Shown here: positions 16,684-25,261 of the stretch, piece after piece
Layout: each line of letters opens with the position of its first letter
Numbering within the stretch: position 1 is the first letter of the stretch
Source: JABWAM01 sp964653025
Lineage (GTDB): Bacteria > Verrucomicrobiota > Verrucomicrobiia > JABWAM01
Direction of reading: 5' to 3'
Assembly (NCBI GenBank): GCA_964653025.1
Contig: CAZZBZ010000022.1
Location: forward strand, 1-43,024
Length of the DNA stretch: 43,024 nt
The notes under the pieces: model-generated
The model's input: the letters and a program-made list of their open reading frames with translations, nothing else
Databases searched by the model: none
Told to the model about the DNA's origin: nothing
Translations under genes and position numbers: made by a program

Positions 16684-17199
16684 ATGGAAACGATTCTTTT
16701 TTATCTTTTCAGTTTCCTGATGCTCGCGTGCGCGGGGCTCGCGCTCACGCGCAGGAACCCGGTCAACTCCGCGATGCTGCTCGTGGTCTCCTTCTTCTTC
16801 ATGGCGGGGCTCTTCGTCCTGGCCCACGCGTGGTTCCTCGCGGCGGTGCAGATCCTCGTCTACGCGGGGGCGATCATGGTCCTCTTCCTCTTTGTGATCA
16901 TGCTGCTCAACGTGCGCGAGGAGGAGCGGTACCGCTTCGGATGGATTGCGGCGGCCGGCGCACTGGCTGCTGGGGGCCTGCTTCTTTTTGGGTTGGCCTG
17001 GGCGATTCGCGACGGGCGGCTCCTTCGCATCCCTGTCGGAGGGGCGGAGGGCACGACTGCGGCCGTCGGGAAGCTCCTTTTCAGCAACTACCTGCTGCCC
17101 TTCGAGGTCGCGAGCATTCTCCTTCTTGCGGCGACGGTGGGCGTGATCGCCATGAATCGCCCGCGCGCGCACCCTGCCGAGGGCAAGACTCCCCCCTGA
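16684..17199 (+). CDS. nuoJ: NADH-quinone oxidoreductase subunit J
   Basis: A 171-residue, five-helix membrane subunit of complex I. The motifs NPVNSAMLLVVSFFFMAGLFVL and AAVQILVYAGAIMVLFLFVIMLLNVR, which contain the pi-bulge helix TM3, are characteristic. The ATG at 16684 is preferred to the in-frame GTG at 16678 because METILFYLFSF is the usual opening. It ends 2 bases before nuoK. Confidence 0.95.
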   Translation: METILFYLFSFLMLACAGLALTRRNPVNSAMLLVVSFFFMAGLFVLAHAWFLAAVQILVYAGAIMVLFLFVIMLLNVREEERYRFGWIAAAGALAAGGLLLFGLAWAIRDGRLLRIPVGGAEGTTAAVGKLLFSNYLLPFEVASILLLAATVGVIAMNRPRAHPAEGKTPP

Positions 17200-17201
17200 A
17201 C

Positions 17202-17510
17202 ATGGAAACCGTTGGCCTCCATCACTGGTTGGTCGTGAGCGCGATGCTCTTCTGCATCGGCGCGGCCGGCGTGGTGTTGCGCCGCAACGCGCTCATCGTT
17301 TTTATGTCGCTGGAGATGATGCTCAATGCGGCAAACCTCGCCCTCGTTGCGTTTTCGCGGCACGGGACCGGCTTGGACGGGCAAGTTTTTGTTTTCTTCG
17401 TGATCACGGTAGCCGCCGCGGAGGTCGCGGTGGGCCTGGCCATCCTGGTGTCCCTCTTCCGCCTTCGCGGGACCGTCCGCGTGAGCGACATCGCCACCCT
17501 CAAACTGTGA
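17202..17510 (+). CDS. nuoK: NADH-quinone oxidoreductase subunit K
   Basis: A 102-residue, three-helix antiporter-like subunit. The conserved proton-channel glutamates lie in IVFMSLEMMLNAANLALVAF and FFVITVAAAEVAVGLAILVSLFR. The start at 17202 gives the standard length of about 100 residues. The TGA at 17508-17510 shares its last base with the nuoL ATG, so the two genes are translationally coupled. Confidence 0.95.
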   Translation: METVGLHHWLVVSAMLFCIGAAGVVLRRNALIVFMSLEMMLNAANLALVAFSRHGTGLDGQVFVFFVITVAAAEVAVGLAILVSLFRLRGTVRVSDIATLKL

Positions 17511-19345
17511 TGGGCCACACCTTCATCCTCCTGCTTCCGCTGGCGAGCTTCGCCGCGTGCGCGCTTTTCCTGCGTGCTCGGCATCGCGTGGCCGCGTCGG
17601 TCTCGACGGCCGCGGCCCTTGCGAATGCGGCGTGGGTGGCCTGGCTCGCTTGGAAGGGGGTCGACCCGTGCGGCGGCGCGGTGTGGCTCGATGCCGGCGG
17701 CTTCAACGTGGCCTTCCGAATGGAATGGGACCCGCTTGCGCGGCTCATGGCCCTCATCGTCACGGGGGTGGGCGCCCTGATCCACGTCTACTCGTGGGGC
17801 TACATGCGGGGCGACCCGGGGATGGGGCGCTTCTTCGGGTTCCTCTCGCTCTTCATGTTCTCGATGCTGGGGATCGTCCTTGCGGGGAACCTGGTGATGC
17901 TTTTCCTCTTCTGGGAGTTGGTGGGGCTGAGTTCCTACCTGCTCATCGGCTTCTGGCACGAGCGCGCGAGCGCGGCGGACGCGGGGAAGAAGGCTTTCCT
18001 GGTGAACAAGCTGGGCGACTTCGGGTTCCTCATCGGGATCCTTGTGATCTGGTCGGTGCTCGGTACGGTGGACTTCCTCGACCTCAAGTCCCTCGCCCCG
18101 GGGTTTGGGGAGAAGCTGGCGGCCTCCCCGCTCGGGTTTCTTTCGGTCGGGGCGGTGGCGCTGCTCCTCTTCTGCGGGGCGGTGGGCAAGTCGGCGCAGT
18201 TTCCCCTCCATGTCTGGCTGCCGGATGCGATGGAGGGCCCGACGCCGGTCTCCGCGCTCATCCACGCGGCAACGATGGTGGCGGCGGGGGTGTATATGCT
18301 CTGCCGCATCTTCTTCCTTCTGGCGCTTTCGCCGGGCGCGCTGGAGGTGATCGCGTGGACGGGCGGAGTCACGGCGCTCCTCGCGGCGCTCTGGGCGGTG
18401 GCCCAGGACGACATCAAGCGGGTGCTGGCCTACTCGACGCTCAGCCAGCTCGGATACATGGTGATGGCGGTGGGCCTCGCGAGCCCGCACGCGGCGATGT
18501 TCCACCTCTCGACCCACGCGGCCTTCAAGGCTCTCCTCTTTCTCGGTGCCGGGAGCGTGATCGTGGCGCTCCATCACGAGCAGGACATCTGGCGGATGGG
18601 CGGCCTGTGGGGCAGGATGCGATGGACATCGGTGACCTTCCTCGTGGGGATGCTCGCCCTGTGCGGGGTCCCGTTCTTCGCGGGGGCGGACTCGAAGGAT
18701 GGCATCCTGCTGGTGGCGCTTCGCGCGAACCGCGCGCTCTTCGTCCTCGGGACGTTCACGGCGGTGCTCACCGCCTTTTACATGGGGCGGCTTTTCATGG
18801 CGGTCTTCCTCGGCGCGCCGCGTGGGGAGGGGGCCTCCCACGCGCGGGAGAACGGCTGGGTGATCAAGGTGCCGCTTGGGATTCTCGCGCTCTTCAGCTT
18901 CGCGTTCGCTTGGCGCGGCGGCTACGCGCGCGATTGCCTCGCCACCCTCAGCGGCGCGGCGCCGGAACACGTCCCGGTCGTCATCCACGCGTTTTTCATC
19001 ATGATCGCGGTTCTCGGCCTGCTCGTGGCCTGGGTGGTGTATCGGGGGGTGGAGGGCGACGCCCTCGCAAAGGCCTTCCCCGGCCTGCGGCGTGTCCTCG
19101 CGTCGAAGTTCATGTTCGACGAGTTTTACCAGTGGCTCGTGGAAGGGGTGCAGGAGCGTTTCGCGGGCTTCCTGCGGCTGGTGGACCGGTGGCTTGTGGA
19201 CGGGCTTGGGGTGCGGGGGCTCTCGCTGGCGACCCTTTGCCTGGGGAACGTGCTTCGCTGTTTCCACTCGGGCAGCCTGCAATTCTACGGCTTCCTGCTC
19301 GGCCTCGCGGCGGCCGTTTTTCTCATCCTGGGGGTCCTGCGTTGA
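17510..19345 (+). CDS. nuoL: NADH-quinone oxidoreductase subunit L
   Basis: A 611-residue antiporter-like proton-pumping subunit at the distal end of the membrane arm. Signatures are LFLFWELVGLSSYLLIGFWHERASAADAGKKAFLVNKLGDFGF, the lysine-containing FCGAVGKSAQFPLHVWLPDAMEGPTPVSALIHAATMVAAGVYM, and AYSTLSQLGYMVMAVGL. The C-terminal region contains the long lateral-helix segment and a final membrane helix. I chose the ATG at 17510, which overlaps the nuoK stop by one base. Confidence 0.96.
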   Translation: MGHTFILLLPLASFAACALFLRARHRVAASVSTAAALANAAWVAWLAWKGVDPCGGAVWLDAGGFNVAFRMEWDPLARLMALIVTGVGALIHVYSWGYMRGDPGMGRFFGFLSLFMFSMLGIVLAGNLVMLFLFWELVGLSSYLLIGFWHERASAADAGKKAFLVNKLGDFGFLIGILVIWSVLGTVDFLDLKSLAPGFGEKLAASPLGFLSVGAVALLLFCGAVGKSAQFPLHVWLPDAMEGPTPVSALIHAATMVAAGVYMLCRIFFLLALSPGALEVIAWTGGVTALLAALWAVAQDDIKRVLAYSTLSQLGYMVMAVGLASPHAAMFHLSTHAAFKALLFLGAGSVIVALHHEQDIWRMGGLWGRMRWTSVTFLVGMLALCGVPFFAGADSKDGILLVALRANRALFVLGTFTAVLTAFYMGRLFMAVFLGAPRGEGASHARENGWVIKVPLGILALFSFAFAWRGGYARDCLATLSGAAPEHVPVVIHAFFIMIAVLGLLVAWVVYRGVEGDALAKAFPGLRRVLASKFMFDEFYQWLVEGVQERFAGFLRLVDRWLVDGLGVRGLSLATLCLGNVLRCFHSGSLQFYGFLLGLAAAVFLILGVLR

Positions 19346-19358
19346 AACGGAGAACGCC

Positions 19359-20837
19359 ATGCTGACGACCCTCATCTTCCTGCCGATCGCCGCGGCGCTT
19401 TTCCTCATGCTCGCGCCGGTGCGCACGGCCCGCCTCGCTCGGGTCCTTTCGGTTGCGACGATGGGGATCGAGCTTCTTCTTTCGCTCTTCTGCCTGCACG
19501 GCGCGCTCGCCGCGGGCGGGGGGCTGGCGTTCGAGGTGCAGCGCCCATGGTTACCGGACCTCGGGATCGGCTGGCACCTTGGGGTGGGGCGCTTGGGCGG
19601 GCTGCTCGTGTTCCTGACGGCCCTCGTCGGGTTCGCGGCCGTGCTCGTGGCGCGTCCCACGGAGCGGGCGCGCTTCCACCACGCCCTCGGACTCGTGATC
19701 GTCGGCGGCATGGCCGGCGCCTTTGTCGCGCAGGACCTGTTCTTCCTCTACGTCTTCCACGAGTTCGCGCTCATCCCGACCTTCGTGCTCATCTGGATCT
19801 GGGGCGGCGAGCGTCGGCGCGAGGCGGCCACGAAGATCACGCTCTACCTCCTCGCGGGCAGCCTCGTGCTGCTCGTGGGCCTGCTCGCGCTGGTGCTGGC
19901 CTCGGGGGCGGGGACCTTCGATCTCCCCGCGCTGCGCGCGCACCTCGCGGGCCACCCGATGGCCGCCGGCCTGCAGGCATGGGTGTTTCTCCTGTTGTTC
20001 GTGGGTTTCGGCACGCTGGTCTCCGTGGTGCCGCTGCACACGTGGGCGCCCCTCGGTTACGCGGAGGCGCCGCCGCTCGCCGCGATGCTCCACGCGGGCG
20101 TGGTGAAGAAGTTCGGGCTCTACGGTCTCGCGGTCGTGGCCTTCCCCTTGCTGCCCGAAGGGGTCGCCTTCTGGCGCCCGTGCGTGGCGTGGCTGGCGGC
20201 CATCCAGGTCCTCTACGCGGGCTACATCGCGCTGCGGCAGGACGACCTGCGGCGGATGCTTGCCTGGGCGAGCGTGTCGCACATGGGCTTCGGATTCCTC
20301 GCCCTCGCCTCCGGCACCCCGGTGGCGATGGAGGGATTCACCCTCTTCCTCCTCGCTCACGGTTTGGCGGCGGCGGCGGGGTTCGCCCTCGCCGGATCCT
20401 GTCGCGAGGCGATCGGCACCTCCTCGCTCTCGGCGATGGGTGGGCTCGCCCAGCGGATGCCGTTCGTCGCCACCGCGTTCACGATGGCGGCGCTGGCGGG
20501 CTTCGGCGTGCCAGGCTTCGCCAACTTCCCCGCCGAGCTGATGATCTTCGCAGGCAGCCTCCGCGCGTGGCCCTGGCCGACCGTTCTCGCGATCTGGGGC
20601 ACGGTGATCAGCGCGGTCTACTTTCTGCGGGCGGTGAGGCGCGGATTTCTCGGGCCGCTCGCGCCCTCGATGGAGCGGGCGGTGGACCTTGATCGCGCGC
20701 GGCGGGTGGCCGTGGGGCTCCTCCTCGCGGTCTCCCTCGCGGTCGGATTTTTCCCGCGGGTCTTCTTGGGAGGCGCCCGATGCCCGCTGGCGTGCCCGCT
20801 GGCGAAAGTCGTCGCCCCCGCGGCCGTTCCCCGATGA
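19359..20837 (+). CDS. nuoM: NADH-quinone oxidoreductase subunit M
   Basis: A 492-residue antiporter-like membrane subunit. The conserved proton-path residues sit in LFFLYVFHEFALIPTFVLIWIWGG (with Glu), VPLHTWAPLGYAEAPPLAAMLHAGVVKKFGLYGL and AWASVSHMGFGFLAL. The ATG at 19359 is supported by a CGGAGA ribosome-binding site at 19348-19353, 5 bases upstream. It lies 13 bases after nuoL, and its TGA overlaps the nuoN ATG. Confidence 0.96.
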   Translation: MLTTLIFLPIAAALFLMLAPVRTARLARVLSVATMGIELLLSLFCLHGALAAGGGLAFEVQRPWLPDLGIGWHLGVGRLGGLLVFLTALVGFAAVLVARPTERARFHHALGLVIVGGMAGAFVAQDLFFLYVFHEFALIPTFVLIWIWGGERRREAATKITLYLLAGSLVLLVGLLALVLASGAGTFDLPALRAHLAGHPMAAGLQAWVFLLLFVGFGTLVSVVPLHTWAPLGYAEAPPLAAMLHAGVVKKFGLYGLAVVAFPLLPEGVAFWRPCVAWLAAIQVLYAGYIALRQDDLRRMLAWASVSHMGFGFLALASGTPVAMEGFTLFLLAHGLAAAAGFALAGSCREAIGTSSLSAMGGLAQRMPFVATAFTMAALAGFGVPGFANFPAELMIFAGSLRAWPWPTVLAIWGTVISAVYFLRAVRRGFLGPLAPSMERAVDLDRARRVAVGLLLAVSLAVGFFPRVFLGGARCPLACPLAKVVAPAAVPR

Positions 20838-22282
20838 TCAATCCCTTCACCCTCCGCCTCGAGATCGCGGTCGCCGGGCTGCTGCTCGCGCTGCTGCTTG
20901 CGGACCTTCTCGTGAAGGGGGCCTCGCGGCGCTACTGGGGGACCGCGGTCGCCGCGATCCTGCTCGGGCTCGCCGGGTACGCGGCCTGCGGCGCCGGGAT
21001 CCTGCGCGCGGACGACGCGTGCGCCTACACGGCGGGCGGCCTCTATCTCCTGGATGCCTTCGCCCTGTGGGTGAAGGAGTTCGCGCTGGTGGCCACGGCC
21101 ATTTGCGTCCTGCTCACGGCGCGCTGCGATGGGGAGGATGCGCCGGGATATGTCGAGCAGGTGGCGTTGCAGCTCGCGGCCTGCCTCGGGATGATGGCTC
21201 TCGGCAGCGCGCGGGATCTCGTGATGCTTTATGTCTCGCTCGAGCTGATGGCGGTTTGCCTGTTCCTGCTCGTGGCCTGGCAGCGGGAGGATCCGCTGAG
21301 TCTCGAGGCGGGGGTCAAGTACCTGGTCTACGGGGCGATGGCCTCGGCGATCCTGCTTTACGGGATGGTGCTCGTTTACGGCGATGCCGGGTCGCTGCAG
21401 TTTGGGGCCATTCGCCAGCACGCGGCGGCGCATCCGGACTCGGTCGTGCTGGTGGCGGGGTTCACCCTGATGCTGGTGGGGGTGGGCTTCAAGGTCTCCG
21501 CGGTTCCGTTTCATTGGTGGACGCCGGATGTTTACGAGGGGGCGCCGGTCCCGGCGATGGCGCTGCTTTCCCTGCTTTCCAAGGCGGCGGGTTTTGCGGT
21601 CCTCGCGCGCCTGCTCCTCGACGTCTTTTTGCCGATGCAGGATCTCTGGCAGGCGCCGGTGAGTTGGGTCGGGGGGGCCACGCTCCTTTGGGGCAGCCTC
21701 GGGGGCCTCTCGCAGACAAACCTCAAGCGCCTGCTCGCCTACTCGGGGATCAGTCACTCAGGATTCATCCTGCTTGCGCTCGGGACGGCCTCCGCTTCGG
21801 GCGCGAAGGCGGCCTTCTACTCCATGGTTGCCTATTTGCTGGGGGCGGGTCTCGTCTTCGCGGCGATGAGCGGGATGGCGCCGGCGAACCGAAGGCTGGA
21901 TTTGCGGAGCCTGGGCGGCCTCGGGCGGAGATCCCCCTGGCTGGCGGGCTCGCTTCTGCTCGGGATTCTCGGGCTCGCGGGGATCCCGCCGCTGGCGGGT
22001 TTTTTCGGGAAGTTGCTCGTGATCCGCTGCGTGGTCTCTGAATCGAGCTGGAGCCTTGCCGCGGTGGCGATTTTCGGGGCGGTGTGTTCGCTTTATTACT
22101 ACCTTGCGGTCGTGAAGGTCGTGATCGGGCCCGAGGAGGACGCGGCGCAGGGGCTGGCGCCGGTGGGACGCTCCCTGCGAGCCCTGATCCTGGCTCTCGG
22201 GGCGGGGTTGCTCATGGCCGGCGTGTGGCCGTCCCCCTGGTGGCGGGTGATCCGCAGCGCGGCCGAGGCGCTCTTTCGCTAG
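20834..22282 (+). CDS. nuoN: NADH-quinone oxidoreductase subunit N
   Basis: A 482-residue antiporter-like subunit next to NuoK. Hallmarks are LVMLYVSLELMAVCLFLLVAWQREDPLSLEAGVKYLVYGAMASAILLYG, FKVSAVPFHWWTPDVYEGAPVPAMALLSLLSKAAGF and LAYSGISHSGFILLAL. The ATG at 20834 overlaps the nuoM stop (ATGA), which fixes the start. It is the last gene of the operon; the next 316 bases contain only repeats and AT-rich sequence. Confidence 0.96.
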   Translation: MINPFTLRLEIAVAGLLLALLLADLLVKGASRRYWGTAVAAILLGLAGYAACGAGILRADDACAYTAGGLYLLDAFALWVKEFALVATAICVLLTARCDGEDAPGYVEQVALQLAACLGMMALGSARDLVMLYVSLELMAVCLFLLVAWQREDPLSLEAGVKYLVYGAMASAILLYGMVLVYGDAGSLQFGAIRQHAAAHPDSVVLVAGFTLMLVGVGFKVSAVPFHWWTPDVYEGAPVPAMALLSLLSKAAGFAVLARLLLDVFLPMQDLWQAPVSWVGGATLLWGSLGGLSQTNLKRLLAYSGISHSGFILLALGTASASGAKAAFYSMVAYLLGAGLVFAAMSGMAPANRRLDLRSLGGLGRRSPWLAGSLLLGILGLAGIPPLAGFFGKLLVIRCVVSESSWSLAAVAIFGAVCSLYYYLAVVKVVIGPEEDAAQGLAPVGRSLRALILALGAGLLMAGVWPSPWWRVIRSAAEALFR

Positions 22283-22309
22283 CTAGAAATTTTCTTCAAG
22301 TCCGCTCCG

Positions 22310-22430
22310 ATGGCAGGGCAGGCGCTCCACGCCTGCCGTCTTTCAGGAGGGATGGCAAGCGGCGCGCTTCAGTAGAAACAGAAGCCTGAGATGCAGACGG
22401 CCCGCGACAGGCGGGCCCTCCACTGAGAAA
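22310..22430. repeat. REP-like hairpins downstream of nuoN
   Basis: This gap of 316 bases (22283-22598) starts with hairpin units of the same style as those after nuoG: GGCAGGCGCTCCACGCCTGCC near 22318-22338 and GGCCCGCGACAGGCGGGCC near 22399-22417, followed by CTCCACTGAGAAA. The second unit is nearly identical to one at 29267-29286. The remainder (22440-22598) is clearly more AT-rich than its surroundings and leads into the ATPase gene. No promoter stands out. Confidence 0.65.
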
Positions 22431-22598
22431 TGAAACCCAGATGGATCGGATGGGGGGGCGTATTCTCCGCGCTTCCATCCAATTATTGGTAAGAATCTCA
22501 TGGAGAATAGTGTGAAATACAACATTATATTCTGGAACTAAATGTTGCTAATCGCATAAATTCCGCCATCTTGTTGGATATTAGAAAGGAGCCAAGCG

Positions 22599-23900
22599 AT
22601 GAAGAGAGACCGCTGGAATGATTTGATCCGCTGGAAAGAAAGCCCGCACCGAAAACCGTTGCTGATCCGAGGGGCGCGGCAGGTGGGCAAGACCTGGCTG
22701 CTCCAGGAGTTCGGGCGAACAGCCTACCCTCGCTGCGTTTACGTCAACTTCGAGGATGCGCCGCGCCTGCGGGCGCTTTTTGCTGACGATTTTGAGGTGG
22801 ACCGCATCCTGCGAATTCTCCAGATCGAGTTTAAAACCAAGATCGTCCCCGGAGAGACTCTGCTGATTTTCGATGAGATCCAGTCAGCGGACCGCGCCAT
22901 CACTTCCCTCAAGTACTTCTGCGAAAAGGCACCGCAACTTCACCTCGCCGCCGCCGGTTCGCTTCTGGGCGTGGCCTTGCACGAACATGTCTCGTTCCCG
23001 GTGGGAAAGATCGACTTTCTGGATATGGAGCCGATGTCGTTTTTTGAGTACCTGCACGCCGTGGGCGAAGGGGAACTGGTGGATTTGCTGGATGGCCGCG
23101 ACTGGTCGGCGATCGCCCATTTTAAGACCCGTCTTACGGACCACCTGAAGCACTATTTATTCATCGGCGGCATGCCGGAAGCCGTCTCTGTCTATGCGGA
23201 GAGTGGGGATTTTGACGCGGTCCGCCAGATTCAACGGCGCCTCCTGGATGCCTATGAGACCGACTTCTCGAAGCATGCGCCGGTCGCGTGGGTGCCGCGG
23301 ATTCGAATGGTGTGGAACAGCATTCCATCCCAACTGGGTAAGGAAAACCGGAAATTTCTTTATGGCGCCCTGAAGGAGGGAGGGAGGGCAAAGGAGTTCG
23401 AACTTGCCATTCAATGGCTACTGGATTGCGGCCTTGTGACCAAGTGCTGTCGGGTTGAGAAACCGGGGATGCCCCTGGCCGCCTATCAGAATCTGGCGTC
23501 CTTTAAGCTCTTTATGTTGGATGTCGGTCTTCTTGCGGCCAAGACCGGACTGGACCGACGGACGATCATTGACGGCCAGAGGATCTTTGAAGAGTTCAAG
23601 GGCACGCTGACCGAGCAGTTTGTAATGCAGCAACTGCGTCATCTTTCGGCCGATTTCATCGGCTACTGGGCCAATGCGAAGAGTACGGCGGAGGTTGATT
23701 TTCTGCTGCAAATCGAGGGACGGGTCATTCCGATCGAAGTCAAAGCCGGTGAAAGTCTCCAATCCAAGAGCTTCAAGGTTTTCTGTGAAAAATATCGTCT
23801 AAAGCCCGCCGTTCGCACCTCCCTTTCGGATTACCGGGAAGAATCGTGGATGACCAATCTCCCGCTCTACGCGATCGGTGCGGTGGGGGGGCTTCCGTAG
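22599..23900 (+). CDS. AAA ATPase with C-terminal DUF4143 domain
   Basis: A 433-residue protein of the ATP-binding family (AAA_14 plus DUF4143) that is widespread in bacteria and of uncertain role. Walker A is GARQVGKT (about residues 24-31) and Walker B is LLIFDEIQ (about 88-95). A GSLLGV sensor-like motif follows near residue 120. The C-terminal part has GYWANAKSTAEVDFLLQIEGRVIPIEVKAG, with a nuclease-like E-V-D...E-V-K pattern seen in this family. A strong ribosome-binding site AAAGGAG (22586-22592) supports the ATG. Its codons are less GC-rich than nuo or fabI, and it follows an AT-rich stretch, which suggests horizontal acquisition. It is convergent with the downstream response regulator gene. 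Confidence 0.9.
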   Translation: MKRDRWNDLIRWKESPHRKPLLIRGARQVGKTWLLQEFGRTAYPRCVYVNFEDAPRLRALFADDFEVDRILRILQIEFKTKIVPGETLLIFDEIQSADRAITSLKYFCEKAPQLHLAAAGSLLGVALHEHVSFPVGKIDFLDMEPMSFFEYLHAVGEGELVDLLDGRDWSAIAHFKTRLTDHLKHYLFIGGMPEAVSVYAESGDFDAVRQIQRRLLDAYETDFSKHAPVAWVPRIRMVWNSIPSQLGKENRKFLYGALKEGGRAKEFELAIQWLLDCGLVTKCCRVEKPGMPLAAYQNLASFKLFMLDVGLLAAKTGLDRRTIIDGQRIFEEFKGTLTEQFVMQQLRHLSADFIGYWANAKSTAEVDFLLQIEGRVIPIEVKAGESLQSKSFKVFCEKYRLKPAVRTSLSDYREESWMTNLPLYAIGAVGGLP

Positions 23901-23964
23901 CGCGGAGGAGGAGATCTTCCTCGAGGGTCCTTGCCAGTAATGTTCGGATCCGATTTTTCCGATT

Positions 23965-23990
23965 GGAGATGGCGAGCCTCGCCTGCCATC
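23965..23990. terminator. Hairpin between convergent genes
   Basis: ATGGCGAGCCTCGCCTGCCAT (about 23969-23989) folds into an imperfect stem between the convergent ATPase and response-regulator genes. No T-run follows, so it may be a REP-like unit as much as a terminator. Confidence 0.3.
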
Positions 23991-24006
23991 TGCACGGAGG
24001 GATGGC

Positions 24007-24681
24007 TTACGCCTGTCGTTGCGCCCGGGCGACCAGTGCGGGGGTGGTTTGCACCCCCAGCTTCTCCATCAGGCGGATCTTGTGGGTGCTGATGGTCTTC
24101 TGGCCGATTCCGAGGCGCTCGGCGATCTCCTTGTTGCCGAGGCCCTGGCTGATCATCTCGAAGACCTGGAGTTCTCGGTCGCTCAGGGCCTCCATCTCGG
24201 TCCGGGCATCCACAGCGGCGACGTCCCCCTGGGTCGCGGTGCCGATAATGTAGGAGGCGACCGCGTCGCTCACGGCGAGGTGCCCCCTGATCACCTTATG
24301 GATCGCATCGAGGATTTGGGGGATGGGCTCGTCCTTCATGAGGTAGCCGCGGGCACCGGACTGGAGCAGTCGCTGCGCGTACACCTCCTCCGCACAGACA
24401 GAAAGCACCAGGGTCGGCGGAAGTTTTTCGGCGGCGCGGAGTTGGTCAAGGAGCGTCCAGCCGTTGCCGTCCTTGAGGTTGAGGTCGAGAACCATCAGGT
24501 CCGGCGGGGACTCAAGGACCTGTTGCTGGGCGTCATGCCAGCTCTCGGCCTCGCCGCAGACCTGGAGGTCGGCCTCGGCGTTGATCGCGTCGCAGAGGCC
24601 CTTGCGCACCAGGGGGTGGTCCTCGACCACAAGGATCCGCTTTTTTCTCGTCCTCGAAGATTTCGATTTCTGCGTGCTCAT
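24007..24681 (-). CDS. NarL/LuxR-type response regulator
   Basis: A 224-residue response regulator. The receiver domain spans about residues 14-130, with acidic Glu20/Asp21, the phospho-acceptor Asp66 (VLDLNL), Ser94 and Lys116 (MKDEP). The LuxR-type helix-turn-helix (about 164-222) is LSDRELQVFEMISQGLGNKEIAERLGIGQKTISTHKIRLMEKLGV. The likely partner is the NarX-like kinase encoded upstream on the same strand, although hairpin element A separates the two genes. A perfect palindrome, CCTCCCC-GT-GGGGAGG, lies at 24703-24718, 22-37 bases before the start codon. The N-terminal 13 residues are basic and extra to the domain. Confidence 0.93.
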   Translation of the reverse strand: MSTQKSKSSRTRKKRILVVEDHPLVRKGLCDAINAEADLQVCGEAESWHDAQQQVLESPPDLMVLDLNLKDGNGWTLLDQLRAAEKLPPTLVLSVCAEEVYAQRLLQSGARGYLMKDEPIPQILDAIHKVIRGHLAVSDAVASYIIGTATQGDVAAVDARTEMEALSDRELQVFEMISQGLGNKEIAERLGIGQKTISTHKIRLMEKLGVQTTPALVARAQRQA

Positions 24682-24702
24682 GGTGCGCCCGCAGGAATGT
24701 CG

Positions 24703-24718
24703 CCTCCCCGTGGGGAGG
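24703..24718. promoter_or_regulatory. Palindrome upstream of the response regulator gene
   Basis: CCTCCCCGTGGGGAGG has 7-bp perfect arms with a 2-base centre. It lies just before the minus-strand start codon at 24681. It could be an operator or a 5-prime-UTR hairpin. Confidence 0.4.
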
Positions 24719-24762
24719 TGTCACCCGAAAAATCGAGGCGAGGGCGATTGCGGGATCTGGAT

Positions 24763-25261
24763 TCTCGCGACTTTCAGTGGGTCTCATGGACAAAGCGCTC
24801 AGATGCGGATTTTCCCACGGAGGTCACGGAGGGCAGGCCGAGGTGCCGAGCGGAGAAGACGGGGGACGGAAGAGCTCTCGCGCAATCCGCCTGAGGCGGA
24901 CGCAAAGATCGCAAAGGGGATCAGGATGAACAGGCCGAATACGCGCGCCAACCAGAGTTGTCGCTCTCCGTATTCGGCCTGCCTTCGCCGGGGAGGCGGA
25001 TCTGGAACTCCAAGCAAGGGAGCCGAATACGGTGAGGTCCGATGCGGATCGGGCCGCGTATTCGGCCCTCGGTTCCTCCTTTGCGACCTTTGCGTCCGCC
25101 TCAGGCGGATTGCGCGAGAAATCCGCTCATCGCTTCTTCTCCATCCTCCGTGCTCTCCGTGGGCAGTTCTGGTTCGGCTCCTTCGGATTGAGGTATCGGA
25201 TCGGCGGTGAGAGGAGACCATCCCCTCGACCTCGTCAGTTCCACTGGAAATCACGAGGAAC
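24763..25261. mobile_element. Hairpin element copy A (long palindromic form)
   Basis: About 499 bases and non-coding. It fills most of the 569-base gap between the response regulator and its upstream kinase gene. The left tip TCTCGCGACTTTCAGTGGG and the right tip (reverse complement GTTCCTCGTGATTTCCAGTG) are imperfect inverted repeats. Inside, a left module (24815-24948, containing CCGCCTGAGGCGG and ending GGCCGAATACGCG) is repeated in inverted orientation at about 25056-25165, making a large imperfect palindrome around a core with two GAATACG/CGTATTC hairpins. The right tip contributes the last two codons and the stop codon of the kinase gene. Copies B, C, D and E share these modules. No transposase is encoded. 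Confidence 0.75.

Noticed and set aside
17222..19711. 829-codon minus-strand frame opposite nuoK-nuoM
   Set aside because: Arg/Glu/His-rich antisense shadow of membrane-protein genes whose motifs are clear on the plus strand.
24464..25210. Several frames of 150-250 codons within hairpin element A
   Set aside because: They follow the repeated palindromic modules; equivalent frames in copies B and C are not conserved at the protein level, so the element is treated as non-coding.
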